Source: Treponema sp.
GTDB taxonomy: Bacteria > Spirochaetota > Spirochaetia > Treponematales > Breznakiellaceae
Direction of reading: 5' to 3'
Assembly (NCBI GenBank): GCA_031259035.1
Contig: JAIRLZ010000088.1
Span: 1 to 26,948, forward strand
Length of the DNA stretch: 26,948 bases
Shown in pieces: positions 1 to 7,745 of this stretch (the first letter of the stretch is position 1; the number at the start of each line of letters is the position of its first letter). The notes beneath the pieces are model-generated. The model was given only the letters and a program-made list of their open reading frames with translations, searched no databases and was not told the DNA's origin. The position numbers and the translations under genes are program-made.

Positions 1-11
1 CTGTATATGCG

Positions 12-49
12 CAGACCCGCAAAGCGGGTCTGACACCGCCAGTAGGCGG
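12..49. repeat. Two adjacent small hairpins
   Basis: CAGACCCGC (12-20) pairs with GCGGGTCTG (24-32), and CCGCC (36-40) pairs with GGCGG (45-49). No U-rich tract follows on either strand, so a plain intrinsic terminator is not supported. They lie just left of the first mobile-element-like repeat and may belong to the 3' region of a gene outside the window. Confidence 0.4.
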
Positions 50-65
50 ATCGGGGTTCAGTCGC

Positions 66-223
66 CTAGCAGCCTATTACACTTGTGGGTTTTTATGGTT
101 TTTTCGTTGGAAAAAGCCATAAAAACCCCGATAAATGGGCATACTTTGGCAGTTTGCAAGGTAAAAAATCGCCTTTTAGTCGATTTTAGGAAGTTTTATG
201 TGCGAAGCGCAACAAACTGCTAG
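66..223 (+). mobile_element. MITE-like repeat, copy 1 (158 bp)
   Basis: The copy begins CTAGCAGCCTATTAC and ends GCAACAAACTGCTAG, imperfect terminal inverted repeats closed by CTAG on both sides. It aligns by eye along its length with the reverse complement of the copy at 5866-6052. Inside is a strong hairpin with arms GGGTTTTTATGG (87-98) and CCATAAAAACCC (117-128). It encodes no transposase, so it would have to be moved in trans, as MITEs of the IS630/Tc1 (TA target) or IS5 (YTAR target) types are. Near its right end AGGA is followed by ATG at 198-200, reading out of the element as MCEAQQTA. It is diverged from the other copies at several sites. Confidence 0.75.
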
Positions 224-379
224 GTCATTGCGCTTCGCTCCACTCCCACGCAAAACCTCCGCGCCCCGCAAAGCCCTTATCCGGGCCGCCAAAACGTCGT
301 CGAACCGAAGGTTCGCAAACAGCCTGAATGTTATGCGAAATTGCGCCCAAATTTTCTGCAAAAAATTCGGAAAATACTT

Positions 380-430
380 GAGCCTGTTCCAAAACTAACC
401 CGAATGTAATTCGCGTTTTGGAACAGGCTC
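380..430. repeat. Dispersed palindrome, GAGCCTGTTCC family, copy A
   Basis: Perfect 16-bp arms GAGCCTGTTCCAAAAC (380-395) and its complement (415-430) flank a 19-nt loop that itself has CGAAT/ATTCG pairing. The same arm sequence recurs at 21523-21561, and related arms occur at 2370, 6075 and 8031. No U tract follows. It lies 169 nt beyond the stop of the ABC-F gene, further than the other copies lie from their genes. Confidence 0.8.
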
Positions 431-599
431 AAACGTTATTACCGCTCCTGCGGAAGACTTCCATAGTGAATCCGCCTCCAACAGAAGCCCATATTATTTC
501 ACCTTGAGCAAAAGCGTCATTGACGCTCATAATCCAGAAAGCCTCATCATTATGATTCTTTTTCCTGTGATCTACACGCCTCATGCCGCTTTGCCCTGC
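431..599. other. Non-coding stretch left of the ABC-F gene
   Basis: I see no supportable gene between palindrome A and the ABC-F stop codon. The only structure is a 6-bp hairpin, AGCGTC (513-518) with GACGCT (522-527). Read leftward it is followed by a short TTT, a weak candidate terminator for the ABC-F gene. Confidence 0.35.
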
Positions 600-2252
600 C
601 TATATCTGGAGCCGCTCCGCGTGGTGATACGCCTTTGTCCGCAGTTCCTTTACCGATTCGTCCAAAAGGTAATCGTCAAACCGCATCATGCGGTCTATTG
701 GAGACGCGCCGCCGGGCAGGATTTCGATGATGCGGTTTGACGTTGAGTTGACGAACTCGTGATCGTGCGAGTTGAACAGGATGACGCCGGAAAAAGCGCA
801 CAGTCCGTTATTCAGGGCGGTGATGGCTTCAAGATCGAGGTGATTGGTCGGTTCGTCCAAAATGAGGACGTTTGCGCCGGAAAGCATCATTTTTGCGAGC
901 ATACACCGCACCTTTTCGCCGCCGGAAAGCACGTTTACGGGCTTCAGCGCCTCGTCGCCGGAAAAGAGCATACGTCCCAGAAAACCGCGTACATAGGTTT
1001 CATCCTGATCCGGAGAATATTGACGCAGCCAATCCGTGATCGACATGTCTGAATCGAAAAACCGGGAATTCTCCTTGGGAAAATACGACGCCGAGGTTGT
1101 CTGCCCCCAAAAGAAGTCGCCCGATGATTGTTTCTGAGATCCGGTGATGATGTCGAACAGCGCCGATTTCGCCTGATGTTCCTGCCCCACGAACGCGATT
1201 TTGTCGCCTTTGTTGACCGTAAGGTTGAAATTCTTTAGAATGTCCCCCTTGCCGGCGTTTTCGGCGGTTGAAAAGCTCAGATTTTCGATGTTCAGCACAT
1301 TGTTGCCGATGTCTCGATCCGGTTTGAAGCCAACATACGGAAATTTGCGGCTTGTTACCGTAACGTTTTCAAGGTCGAGCTTTTCAAGCACTTTCTTCCG
1401 GCTTGTCGCCTGCCTGCTTTTTGAGGCGTTTGAAGCGAACCGCTGGATAAATTCCTTGAGTTCGCGGGCTTTTTCTTCGTTCTTCTTCTGTAGATCCTTC
1501 GCCTGCTTTTGAAGTATCTGGCTCATCTGGTACCAGAAGTCGTAGTTTCCCGAATACAGGGTGATTTTTCCAAAATCAATGTCCGCGATGTGGGTGCAGA
1601 CGCTGTTCAAGAAGTGGCGGTCGTGGCTCACTACGATTACCGTGTTGGGAAAATCAATGAGGAATTCCTCAAGCCACGAGATGGACTCAAGATCAAGCCC
1701 GTTGGTCGGCTCGTCAAGAAGGAGGATGTCGGGACTGCCAAAAAGCGCCTGAGCCAGCAACACGCGCACCTTTCTGGTTTCGTCAAGCTCGCTCATCATC
1801 TTGCCGCGATCCGCCTCGTCAAGACCAAGCCCGGAGAGGAGTTGGCTCGCCTGGGCTTCGGACTCATATCCGCCGAGTTCGCCGAATTCGGCTTCCAATT
1901 CCGCGGAACGGATGCCGTCCTCGTCTGAAAAATCCTCTTTTGCGTAGATGGCTTCCCGTTCCTTCTGCACGCTGTAGAGTTTGGGGTAGCCCATGACAAC
2001 CGTGTCTATCACGGAATATTCCTCAAACGCGAAATGGTCCTGCTTGAGCGCGGCCATGCGCTGTCCCCCCGTAACGCTTATTTCACCCTTGTCGTGTTCC
2101 ACCTCGCCGGAGAGTATTTTGAGAAAGGTCGATTTTCCCGCCCCGTTAGCTCCGATGATTCCGTAACAGTTGCCGGGCGTGAATTTGAGATTAACATCTT
2201 TGAATAACGTCCGTTCTCCATAGCTTAAACGTACGTCTGTAACTGTGATCAC
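600..2252 (-). CDS. ABC-F family ATPase, YbiT-like
   Basis: Soluble 550-residue protein with two ATP-binding cassettes and no membrane segments, the layout of ABC-F proteins that act on the ribosome. Cassette 1 has Walker A GANGAGKST (34-42), Walker B LLLDEPTN (177-184) and the switch His210. Its signature is degenerate (SELDETRKVRVLLAQAL). A charged linker spans about 240-300. Cassette 2 has LSGGE (442-446), LILDEPTN (463-470) and His496, but its Walker A is degraded to GQEHQAKSA (356-364), keeping only the Lys-Ser. Loss of motifs in one cassette is, as I recall, typical of YbiT-type members, so this need not mean inactivity. The start is GTG, preceded by GAGGT at a 6-nt spacing. The exact substrate state or antibiotic link cannot be told from sequence. 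Confidence 0.9.
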   Translation of the reverse strand: MITVTDVRLSYGERTLFKDVNLKFTPGNCYGIIGANGAGKSTFLKILSGEVEHDKGEISVTGGQRMAALKQDHFAFEEYSVIDTVVMGYPKLYSVQKEREAIYAKEDFSDEDGIRSAELEAEFGELGGYESEAQASQLLSGLGLDEADRGKMMSELDETRKVRVLLAQALFGSPDILLLDEPTNGLDLESISWLEEFLIDFPNTVIVVSHDRHFLNSVCTHIADIDFGKITLYSGNYDFWYQMSQILQKQAKDLQKKNEEKARELKEFIQRFASNASKSRQATSRKKVLEKLDLENVTVTSRKFPYVGFKPDRDIGNNVLNIENLSFSTAENAGKGDILKNFNLTVNKGDKIAFVGQEHQAKSALFDIITGSQKQSSGDFFWGQTTSASYFPKENSRFFDSDMSITDWLRQYSPDQDETYVRGFLGRMLFSGDEALKPVNVLSGGEKVRCMLAKMMLSGANVLILDEPTNHLDLEAITALNNGLCAFSGVILFNSHDHEFVNSTSNRIIEILPGGASPIDRMMRFDDYLLDESVKELRTKAYHHAERLQI

Positions 2253-2283
2253 TATATACCTCGTTTGTATAGGGTAAGAAAAT

Positions 2284-2358
2284 CTCTAAAAACTGTCGAC
2301 CCGGAGGTTCGCTAACCAAAGGTTCGCTAATCGCAAGCTTCGTGTTTTTAGAGGTTCC
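2284..2358. repeat. Dispersed palindrome, GGAACCTCT family, copy G
   Basis: CTCTAAAAAC (2284-2293) pairs with GTTTTTAGAG (2344-2353). The right flank (GAGGTTCC, then TCATGTATTA) resembles the right flank of the hairpin at 16749-16787, so the two appear to be copies of one repeat. The loop contains a direct repeat of GGTTCGCTAA. It lies 32 nt upstream of the ABC-F start codon, so it would sit in that gene's leader. Confidence 0.6.
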
Positions 2359-2369
2359 CTCATGTATTA

Positions 2370-2433
2370 GAGCCTTTCCCATCGAACCTGAGGCTCGCTC
2401 CAACCCGAATTATCTCGCGTTTTGGAAAGGCTC
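2370..2433. repeat. Dispersed palindrome, GAGCCTTTCC family, copy B
   Basis: Ten-bp arms GAGCCTTTCC (2370-2379) and GGAAAGGCTC (2424-2433). The inner right side CGCGTTTTGG matches copies A, C and D. The left inner part carries extra bases (GAACCTGAGGCTCGCTC) not seen in the other copies. It begins 43 nt after the helicase stop codon in the direction of transcription. Confidence 0.7.
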
Positions 2434-2476
2434 AACAGCAAGCGGCGACCATCCGGTCTCGCCGGCAGGGAAGGCG

Positions 2477-4348
2477 TCAGTTGTTTTTCTTAAAAACGCC
2501 TAAAAGTTTTGCGAAAAATCCTTTTTTTGCGGTCTTTTCCATATCCACAGCAGGTGGCGTCGTTGTTTTAGCGGGTTTTACCGGCTGTTTGCCTGCCGCA
2601 GCTTCGCCACGCGCGCCTTTTTTCACGGCTTTTCCCGAAACGGAATCCAAAACGGAATCCGCCGCCGCCGAGCCGGACGTCAACTCAACCGGCGCCCGTT
2701 TTCTCTGCCGTGAACGCCGGCTTTTTCGCTTGTGGGCGACATCCTGCCGCGGCTTGCCTTCGGTACCGGCGGCTGTCGTTTCGGCGCCGGCTGATCCGGC
2801 GTCGTCCGCGCCGTTTGCGCTATACTTCGCCCGGTAATACGCCATGCGCTTTTCAAAAGGCATTAAGGAAAGATCGCCGCTGTCAACGCCATTCATTTGT
2901 TCAAAAGATTCTTGTGTGGGCGGGAAACCGCGTCTTTTATTTTTAGCGGGCTTTTCAGATGTCCGCGCAGACTCGTCCGCTTGCCGCGCTTTATCGTCTC
3001 TTGATGCATCGCGCAACGGCGAATCGCGCCGTGATGGATCACGCCGTGACGAGTCGCGGCTCAATGAGTCGCGGCTCAACGACTCGCGGCTCGTTGAGCC
3101 GCGCCGGTTCCCTTCTTTCCACAACCACTGTCCGCCGCGACGCGCCGCGTCGCCACGCGCCGGATCCGGTTCGCTCCTGTTTTGATCGCGTGAGCCGGCG
3201 CGAGCGCTTTTGTCTTCCGCGTACAGATGTTCCCCCGCGACTTCCGAGGGAATTTTCATCTCAATGTATCTTTCGATAGCGGCGAGTTCGTACACGTCCT
3301 GTTCGCTGGCGAAAGACACGGCTTTGCCGGTCTTGCCGGCGCGGGCTGTGCGCCCTATGCGGTGAACGTAGTTTTCGGCCTCGGCGGGCAGATCGTAGTT
3401 GACAACCAAGCCAAGCCCTTCAATATCAAGCCCGCGCGCGGCGACATCGGTGGCGGCGAGGAAGGGCGTTTTGCCGGCTTTCAGCTCTTCGATTATCTTG
3501 AGCCGCTTGGATTGCGGCAGGTCGCCCATGATAAACTCGACTTTGTAGCCGTTGACCTTAAGACGCTTTGCGATGATTTCCGTGTACCGTTTGGTGTTGC
3601 AGAAGATGATGGCGCTTTCGGGACGCTCCCGTTCAAGAACGCCCAATAGCAGCTTCATCTTGTCTTCAGACGGCACGTGGTACAGAAGTTGCTCAACTTC
3701 TTCAACCGTGACCGTTTCCGGCGCAATCTCTATTTCAAAAGGCGTCTTTGTGTATTCATACGCAAGATTTTTCACCCACGTGTTGAGCGTCGCGCTGAAG
3801 AGCATAGTTTGCCGCCTGTCTACAGGCGGCACCGCTTTGATGAGTTTCCGCAAATCAGGATAGAACCCCATGTCAAACATGCGATCAGCCTCATCAATCA
3901 CCAAGAAGGCGATGTCCATGAGGTTCATCTGCCCTGAAGCGTTTAGATCGAGCACCCGTCCGGGCGTTCCCACCAAAATTTGTACATTGCCGCGCAGCAG
4001 TTGCTGCTGTTGCCCATAGCCGACCCCGCCGTAAAAACTTCCAATCTTGAAAGGAAGGTGTTTTGCGAGCAGTTTCGCCTCTTCTTCAATTTGAACCGCC
4101 AACTCCCGCGTTGGCGCCATGACAAGGGCTTTTTTCCCATGCAAAAGCGACTCCGTAAGGAGCCTTTGAAAGATGACAATTAAAAACGCCGCTGTTTTTC
4201 CGGTGCCGGTTTGAGACTGTACATAGAGGTCTTGTCCATTAAACGCATTGCCAAGCACCTGCTCCTGAACTGGCGTACAGATCAAATAACCCGCTTCTAC
4301 GATGCCTTTTTGTAGATCGTTGTGTAAATTCAGTTCTGTAAATTCCAT
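2477..4348 (-). CDS. DEAD-box ATP-dependent RNA helicase with long basic C-terminal tail
   Basis: RNA helicase of the bacterial RhlE/CsdA type, 623 residues. The core shows the Q motif region (3-30, TPVQEQ), motif I SQTGTGKT (45-52), APTREL (78-83), TPGR (128-131), DEAD (152-155), SAT (185-187), IIFCNTK (247-253), TDVAARGLDIEG (300-311) and HRIGRTARAGKTG (329-341). From about 375 to the end runs a low-complexity, Arg/Ser/Ala/Lys-rich extension. Part of it (about 418-450) is SRDSL/SRRD-type pentads encoded by a 15-nt repeat near 3045-3110. Such tails usually add RNA affinity in this family. No Shine-Dalgarno sequence precedes the ATG, while an extended -10 lies 9 nt before it, so the mRNA may be nearly leaderless. 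It probably works in ribosome assembly or mRNA decay, but the tail does not identify which. Confidence 0.93.
   Translation of the reverse strand: MEFTELNLHNDLQKGIVEAGYLICTPVQEQVLGNAFNGQDLYVQSQTGTGKTAAFLIVIFQRLLTESLLHGKKALVMAPTRELAVQIEEEAKLLAKHLPFKIGSFYGGVGYGQQQQLLRGNVQILVGTPGRVLDLNASGQMNLMDIAFLVIDEADRMFDMGFYPDLRKLIKAVPPVDRRQTMLFSATLNTWVKNLAYEYTKTPFEIEIAPETVTVEEVEQLLYHVPSEDKMKLLLGVLERERPESAIIFCNTKRYTEIIAKRLKVNGYKVEFIMGDLPQSKRLKIIEELKAGKTPFLAATDVAARGLDIEGLGLVVNYDLPAEAENYVHRIGRTARAGKTGKAVSFASEQDVYELAAIERYIEMKIPSEVAGEHLYAEDKSARAGSRDQNRSEPDPARGDAARRGGQWLWKEGNRRGSTSRESLSRDSLSRDSSRRDPSRRDSPLRDASRDDKARQADESARTSEKPAKNKRRGFPPTQESFEQMNGVDSGDLSLMPFEKRMAYYRAKYSANGADDAGSAGAETTAAGTEGKPRQDVAHKRKSRRSRQRKRAPVELTSGSAAADSVLDSVSGKAVKKGARGEAAAGKQPVKPAKTTTPPAVDMEKTAKKGFFAKLLGVFKKNN
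3040..3112. repeat. 15-nt tandem repeat inside the helicase gene
   Basis: Units of the type GAGTCGCGGCTCAAT follow one another with a 15-nt period. On the coding strand they give repeated Ser-Arg-Asp/Glu-Ser-Leu pentads. Each unit also contains the self-complementary GAGTCGCGGCTC-like core, so the stretch can fold. Copy-number change would alter tail length by five residues at a time without shifting the frame. Confidence 0.65.
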
Positions 4349-4357
4349 TTTGAAACA

Positions 4358-4366
4358 AGTATAGCA
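4358..4366 (-). promoter_or_regulatory. Extended -10 promoter of the helicase gene
   Basis: On the minus strand TGC TATACT matches the extended -10 (TGn-TATAAT). It lies nine bases upstream of the ATG, so transcription would start about two to three nt before the codon. A TTCACA hexamer sits 15 nt further upstream, a short spacing, so the -35 is doubtful. No Shine-Dalgarno sequence is present. Confidence 0.5.
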
Positions 4367-4723
4367 TAGTTTGGTTTTTGTGAACAGGGGGGGAACTGCG
4401 GGGCGGCGGCGCTATAAAGAAACTCGTAAGATTTCGCGCCGCCCAAATGCGCTGAAGCCGCGCAATTGACGAGGGGGCGGCGGCGCCCACGGACGGGCGC
4501 CATAAAACACCGGCGGCATGGCGTCAAGCGGCCCTGCGAACCGCCCCAACGATGAGGCGCCTAATTCCCAATAGGAATGCTGACAGTTGTACCTTGTAGG
4601 TCATCCGGGGCGTCTTTGCCGATTGAGAAAGAATTTTTAACGCGGACAGCGGCGGCTTAAAAATTCGGGCGGGTTTTCGCCGCATGGAGGGGGGCGCGGC
4701 GTCCTTCCGCGGCGTTTTCACGG
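4367..4723. other. GC-rich intergenic region between prfA and the helicase gene
   Basis: I find no convincing gene here. There are two inverted repeats: GGCGGCGC (4405-4412) with GCGCCGCC (4436-4443), and GGCGCCC (4482-4488) with GGGCGCC (4495-4501). Neither is followed by a U run. The methyltransferase gene prmC, which often follows prfA in bacteria, is not present. The only leftward frame after prfA (ending at 4524) starts with GTG and has no ribosome binding site. Confidence 0.5.
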
Positions 4724-5794
4724 CTATCCCGCGGCGGCGTCAAGCGCGTCTCCCCGCGCGGAAAGCTTGAGAGCGTCGAACAACTCCGCCACATCGCCCT
4801 GCATGATAATGTCCAGCTTGTACAACGTGAGGTTGATGCGGTGATCCGTCAGTCTGTTCTGAGGAAAATTATAGGTGCGGATGCGCTCGGAACGGTCGCC
4901 TGAACCGACCTGACTTTTGCGGGCTTCGGCGCGTTCGGCGGCGGCTTTGGACGCCTCCGCCTCGTAAATGCGGGCGCGGAGTATGCGCATCGCCTTCGCT
5001 TTGTTTTTTATCTGACTCTTTTCATCCTGGCAATGAACCACAATGCCGCTTGGAATGTGGGTTATGCGCACCGCCGAATCCGTAGTGTTGACGCATTGCC
5101 CGCCCGGACCGCCCGCCCGCATCACGTCAATGCGCAGATCGTCCAGCTTGATGTCGATTTCAGTCTCGTCCGCTTCGGGCAGAACCGCAACCGTAACCGC
5201 CGATGTATGGATACGCCCGGAAGCCTCGGTCTCAGGCACCCGCTGTACGCGGTGAACGCCCGACTCATAGCGGAGATTTTCGTACACATTGCCGCCGTTT
5301 ATGGAAAAGACGATTTCTTTGAACCCGCCGAGTTCGGTTTCGTTGGAGTTCATAATTTCGAACTTCCAGCTTTTGGTTTCCGCAAAACGGGAATACATGC
5401 GAAACAGATCCGCCGCAAAAAGCGCGGCTTCATCACCGCCGGTACCGGCGCGGATTTCCATGATAATGTTCTTTTCATCAAGAGGATCTTTAGGAACAAG
5501 GAGGAATTTGAGCTTTTCTTCGGCTTCCTGCAACCGTTTTTCCAGTTCTTTCATTTCTTCTCTGGCGAGTTCCCTCATTTCAGAGTCTTTTTCTTCCTGC
5601 AAGAGCGTTTTCGCATCGTTGCATTGGGCGGTCAGCGTCTCAATTTCATCATGCGCCGCTACAATTTCGCCGAGTTGGGAGTATTCTCTCATTACATCGC
5701 GGTATTTATTCTGATTCTTCACCAAATCCGGATCTTGCGCCAGCGCCGACAGTTCTTCATAACGGCGAAGCATGGAATCTAGCCTTTCATTCAT
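4724..5794 (-). CDS. prfA: Peptide chain release factor 1
   Basis: RF1 ends translation at UAA and UAG by entering the ribosomal A site and triggering peptidyl-tRNA hydrolysis. The 356-residue length is normal for the family. The peptide-anticodon PxT motif appears as PET (187-189) inside HRVQRVPETEASGRIHTS, and the catalytic GGQ is at 231-233 within AGGPGGQCVNTTDS. Residues 1-100 form the charged N-terminal coiled-coil domain. PxT rather than SPF separates it from RF2. No Shine-Dalgarno sequence precedes the ATG. A promoter 8 nt upstream would give a leaderless mRNA, and a short upstream frame (5787-5891) ends across the start codon, so translation may also be coupled to it. Confidence 0.96.
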   Translation of the reverse strand: MNERLDSMLRRYEELSALAQDPDLVKNQNKYRDVMREYSQLGEIVAAHDEIETLTAQCNDAKTLLQEEKDSEMRELAREEMKELEKRLQEAEEKLKFLLVPKDPLDEKNIIMEIRAGTGGDEAALFAADLFRMYSRFAETKSWKFEIMNSNETELGGFKEIVFSINGGNVYENLRYESGVHRVQRVPETEASGRIHTSAVTVAVLPEADETEIDIKLDDLRIDVMRAGGPGGQCVNTTDSAVRITHIPSGIVVHCQDEKSQIKNKAKAMRILRARIYEAEASKAAAERAEARKSQVGSGDRSERIRTYNFPQNRLTDHRINLTLYKLDIIMQGDVAELFDALKLSARGDALDAAAG

Positions 5795-5891
5795 GGTATG
5801 AGACTATACCATACCACGGCGCGTTTGTGAAGATGTGGGCGAGGCGCTTCGCCGAAATCCTGTGTCTAGCAGTTTGTTGCGCTTCGCGCAT
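5787..5891 (-). CDS. Element-borne short upstream reading frame overlapping the prfA start
   Basis: The frame starts at an ATG inside the repeat, after GGAGG with a 4-nt spacer (GGAGGTTTTATG). It reads MREAQQTA through the element end, continues into unique sequence and stops at TGA 5789-5787. That stop overlaps the prfA ATG (5794-5792) in the arrangement ATGAATGA. The product would be 34 residues without a recognisable domain. If transcribed from within or above the element, its termination could feed ribosomes onto prfA, which has no ribosome binding site of its own. The -10/-35 pair of prfA lies inside this frame, so it would be bypassed by the shorter transcript. Translation is unproven. 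Confidence 0.35.
   Translation of the reverse strand: MREAQQTARHRISAKRLAHIFTNAPWYGIVSYHE
5803..5831 (-). promoter_or_regulatory. Sigma70-type promoter of prfA with extended -10
   Basis: On the minus strand TTCACA (5831-5826), a 17-nt spacer ending TGG, and TATAGT (5808-5803). The -10 ends eight nt before the prfA ATG, which predicts a start of transcription at or within a base or two of the codon. Confidence 0.55.
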
Positions 5892-6052
5892 AAAACCTCC
5901 AAAAATCGCCTGAAAAGGCGATTTTTTACCTTCAAACCGCCATGCGGAAACCGCCAAGAAAACGAAGTTTTCTCGCGGCCCCTTTATCGTGGTTTTCATG
6001 GCTTTTTTCAACGAAAAAACCATGAAAACCTACAAGCGCAACAGGCTGCTAG
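5866..6052 (-). mobile_element. MITE-like repeat, copy 2 (187 bp, longest copy)
   Basis: Ends CTAGCAGTTTGTTGCGC and GCGCAACAGGCTGCTAG form terminal inverted repeats. The reverse complement matches copy 1 (66-223) along most of its length, including the GGTTTTCATGG/CCATGAAAACC hairpin and the AAAAATCGCCT (5901-5911) with AGGCGATTTTT (5916-5926) hairpin. The middle has about 30 bp absent from copy 1. The CTAG at each end is consistent with a target duplication of TA or CTAG. No transposase is encoded. The left end carries an outward ribosome binding site and ATG (5891-5889) leading toward prfA. Confidence 0.8.
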
Positions 6053-6074
6053 AGCGCCTTTCAGCCGCGCCTGC

Positions 6075-6146
6075 CGCTGTTAGCATGAGGCTGTTCCAAA
6101 ACTGACGCCATAAGGCGCGTTTTGGAACAGCCTCATGCTAACAGCG
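6075..6146. repeat. Large perfect hairpin, GAGGCTGTTCC family, copy C
   Basis: Arms of 28 bp (6075-6102 and 6119-6146) are perfectly complementary, with GCC/GGC pairing in the loop. The core GGCTGTTCCAAAACTGACGC...GGCGCGTTTTGG is shared with copy D at 8031-8070. It starts 67 nt after the GH28 stop codon in the direction of transcription. There is no U tract on either side, so it is not a textbook intrinsic terminator. Confidence 0.85.
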
Positions 6147-6213
6147 ATTTTTATGCTATTCTGTCAACCGCGTGTGAAAATCGTGAAAATTTTAGGACGT
6201 CAGGCAGTCCTTT

Positions 6214-7563
6214 TTAGACGCCGGCGCCGACGGACCCCGCTGAAAAGTTGACATTGGAAAACACCGGCTCATACGCATTCAGCACCCTGAAAGATTTGGT
6301 TTTCACTTCAGGCAAGCCGAGGAACATGTCAGCTTCATTTGGACACGCCGGATCGTCTTCATTTGTAATAAATTCACTGTCTGAAATGGATAGATTTCTA
6401 ACCGGCGATTCGGGAAGTCCGGCTATAAAACCGGCTGACGCCCTGCATCCGGTCGCCTTTATGTCTTCAATGACAATGTTTTTTATCGAAGGCGTTGTAT
6501 AGACTACCGGCATGGGTTCAAGCGTGAACCACCCGTCGGACAAAGCCGCGCCGCACCGGTAGAACATATTGATGACCAAAGGGCAAAGATTGTTTTCCAT
6601 AGTTAAATGCTTGAAATGCAAATTGCTGATTTGGCCTCCCCGCCCCCGTCTTGTTTTTATGCGTATGCCCCTGTCGGTTCCCTGAAAAAGACAGTGTTCG
6701 GCGGTAACGTTAAAGATTCCGGCCGCGGTCTCGCTTCCGATAACGATGCCTCCATGCCCGTCTTTCACGGTACAGCGCCTAACCGCAATGTTTTGTGAAG
6801 GTTTGTTTGCCTTTATGCCGTCTTCCCCGGAACCGGATTTAATTACAATGCCATCATCGCCCACAGCAACCTCGCAACATTCAATCAGCACGTTTTCACA
6901 GGAATCAATATCTATGCCGTCGGTGTTAGGAGCGTCGGCTGGATTGGTTATTTTTATATCTTTTATTGTAATATCATTGCAAAACAGCGGATGCAACGTC
7001 CAAAACGGCGAATTGCGCAATGAAAACCCTTCAAGATAAATGCTGGTACACTTCCTAAATTGCACAAGAGGAGGGCGCAAAAACTGCATTTCCCGGCTGC
7101 CGCCTCCGGACGGCTGTTTTCCATACCCAGGATTGAGGCGGGCCAGAGCTTGCTCTTCCGGCGTCATCGGCGATTTTTGACCGTTCTTGCGTTTTTCTTG
7201 TAATATCGTCCACCATACCGCGCCAGATCCGTCAAACGCGCCTTTCCCGATAATACGGATATGATTCTGGCAGTCGGCGAAAACAAGGGGGCGCATTCCG
7301 TAACATTCCACGCCTTCCCACCGAGTCCAAACAGGTTTATAACGATCCGGCTCGGGGATAAAACTAATCACGCTATTTTCTTCAAGGACAAGGGTGGTAT
7401 GGGAAAAGATTTCAACGGGTCCTGTTTTCCATATACCCTCGCCGACATGAATAATTCCGCAACCGGCTTCTTTTACGGCGTTAAATGCGGCGGAAAAGGC
7501 TTCCGAATTATCATATCGCCCGTCTCCACGCGCGCCGAATGCGGTGATATTCCGTTCAAACAC
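6214..7563 (-). CDS. Glycoside hydrolase family 28, polygalacturonase-like, cytoplasmic
   Basis: Right-handed beta-helix enzyme that hydrolyses galacturonan, most likely short oligogalacturonides. The family residues are all visible, numbered from the GTG chosen here: NTDGID (213-218, Asp215), GDDG (235-238, Asp236 and Asp237), GHGG (His270) and RIK (301-303). The N-terminus MFERNITAFGARGDG is typical of GH28. I chose GTG 7563 because AAGGAG stands seven nt before it. The longer frame from ATG 7632 has no ribosome binding site and adds 23 residues with no family likeness. There is no signal peptide, which implies an internal enzyme acting on imported oligomers. About 450 residues is usual for exo-acting bacterial members. 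It faces the secreted PL9 lyase across the barrel gene, which supports a shared pectin pathway. Confidence 0.9.
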   Translation of the reverse strand: MFERNITAFGARGDGRYDNSEAFSAAFNAVKEAGCGIIHVGEGIWKTGPVEIFSHTTLVLEENSVISFIPEPDRYKPVWTRWEGVECYGMRPLVFADCQNHIRIIGKGAFDGSGAVWWTILQEKRKNGQKSPMTPEEQALARLNPGYGKQPSGGGSREMQFLRPPLVQFRKCTSIYLEGFSLRNSPFWTLHPLFCNDITIKDIKITNPADAPNTDGIDIDSCENVLIECCEVAVGDDGIVIKSGSGEDGIKANKPSQNIAVRRCTVKDGHGGIVIGSETAAGIFNVTAEHCLFQGTDRGIRIKTRRGRGGQISNLHFKHLTMENNLCPLVINMFYRCGAALSDGWFTLEPMPVVYTTPSIKNIVIEDIKATGCRASAGFIAGLPESPVRNLSISDSEFITNEDDPACPNEADMFLGLPEVKTKSFRVLNAYEPVFSNVNFSAGSVGAGV

Positions 7564-7645
7564 CTCGTTGCTCCTTACGCAAAGTCTGACATGCCGCTTA
7601 TTTCTGAACGGCTCCTTACAGAGTTTTGGCATTAAGCCAGACGGT

Positions 7646-7651
7646 ATTATA
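7646..7651 (-). promoter_or_regulatory. Possible -10 box upstream of the GH28 gene
   Basis: The minus strand reads TATAAT, a consensus -10, about 80 nt upstream of the chosen GTG. No good -35 lies 16-18 nt further upstream. The leader would contain the unused ATG at 7632. Confidence 0.3.
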
Positions 7652-7667
7652 AATTTCCTTGCGGAAC

Positions 7668-7745
7668 GAGCCTCCGTTCAAACCAATGCGACGTTTAAGA
7701 TACCGCGTCGCAAACTGTGTCTGTGCGCTTGCCGCGCGGAGGCTC
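7668..7745. repeat. Nested palindrome, GAGCCTCCG ends
   Basis: Outer arms GAGCCTCCG (7668-7676) and CGGAGGCTC (7737-7745) enclose inner arms TGCGACG (7687-7693) and CGTCGCA (7706-7712). The outer GAGCCT...AGGCTC ends resemble the GAGCCT family seen elsewhere, but the next bases differ. It lies upstream of the GH28 gene. Confidence 0.5.

Noticed and set aside
198..398. 66-codon frame starting in copy 1 of the repeat
   Set aside because: Kept only as an example of the outward start; no domain, and its site AGGA is weak. I do not list it as a gene.
380..430. Palindromes A to F as textbook intrinsic terminators
   Set aside because: Their stems are strong but none is followed by a U tract in the relevant direction.
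356..1960. ABC-F second Walker A and first signature as evidence of a dead enzyme
   Set aside because: As far as I recall, degraded motifs are common in YbiT-like members, and both Walker B motifs are intact.
4524..4721. Leftward frame directly after prfA
   Set aside because: Starts with GTG, has no ribosome binding site, and the product is not like PrmC or any known family.
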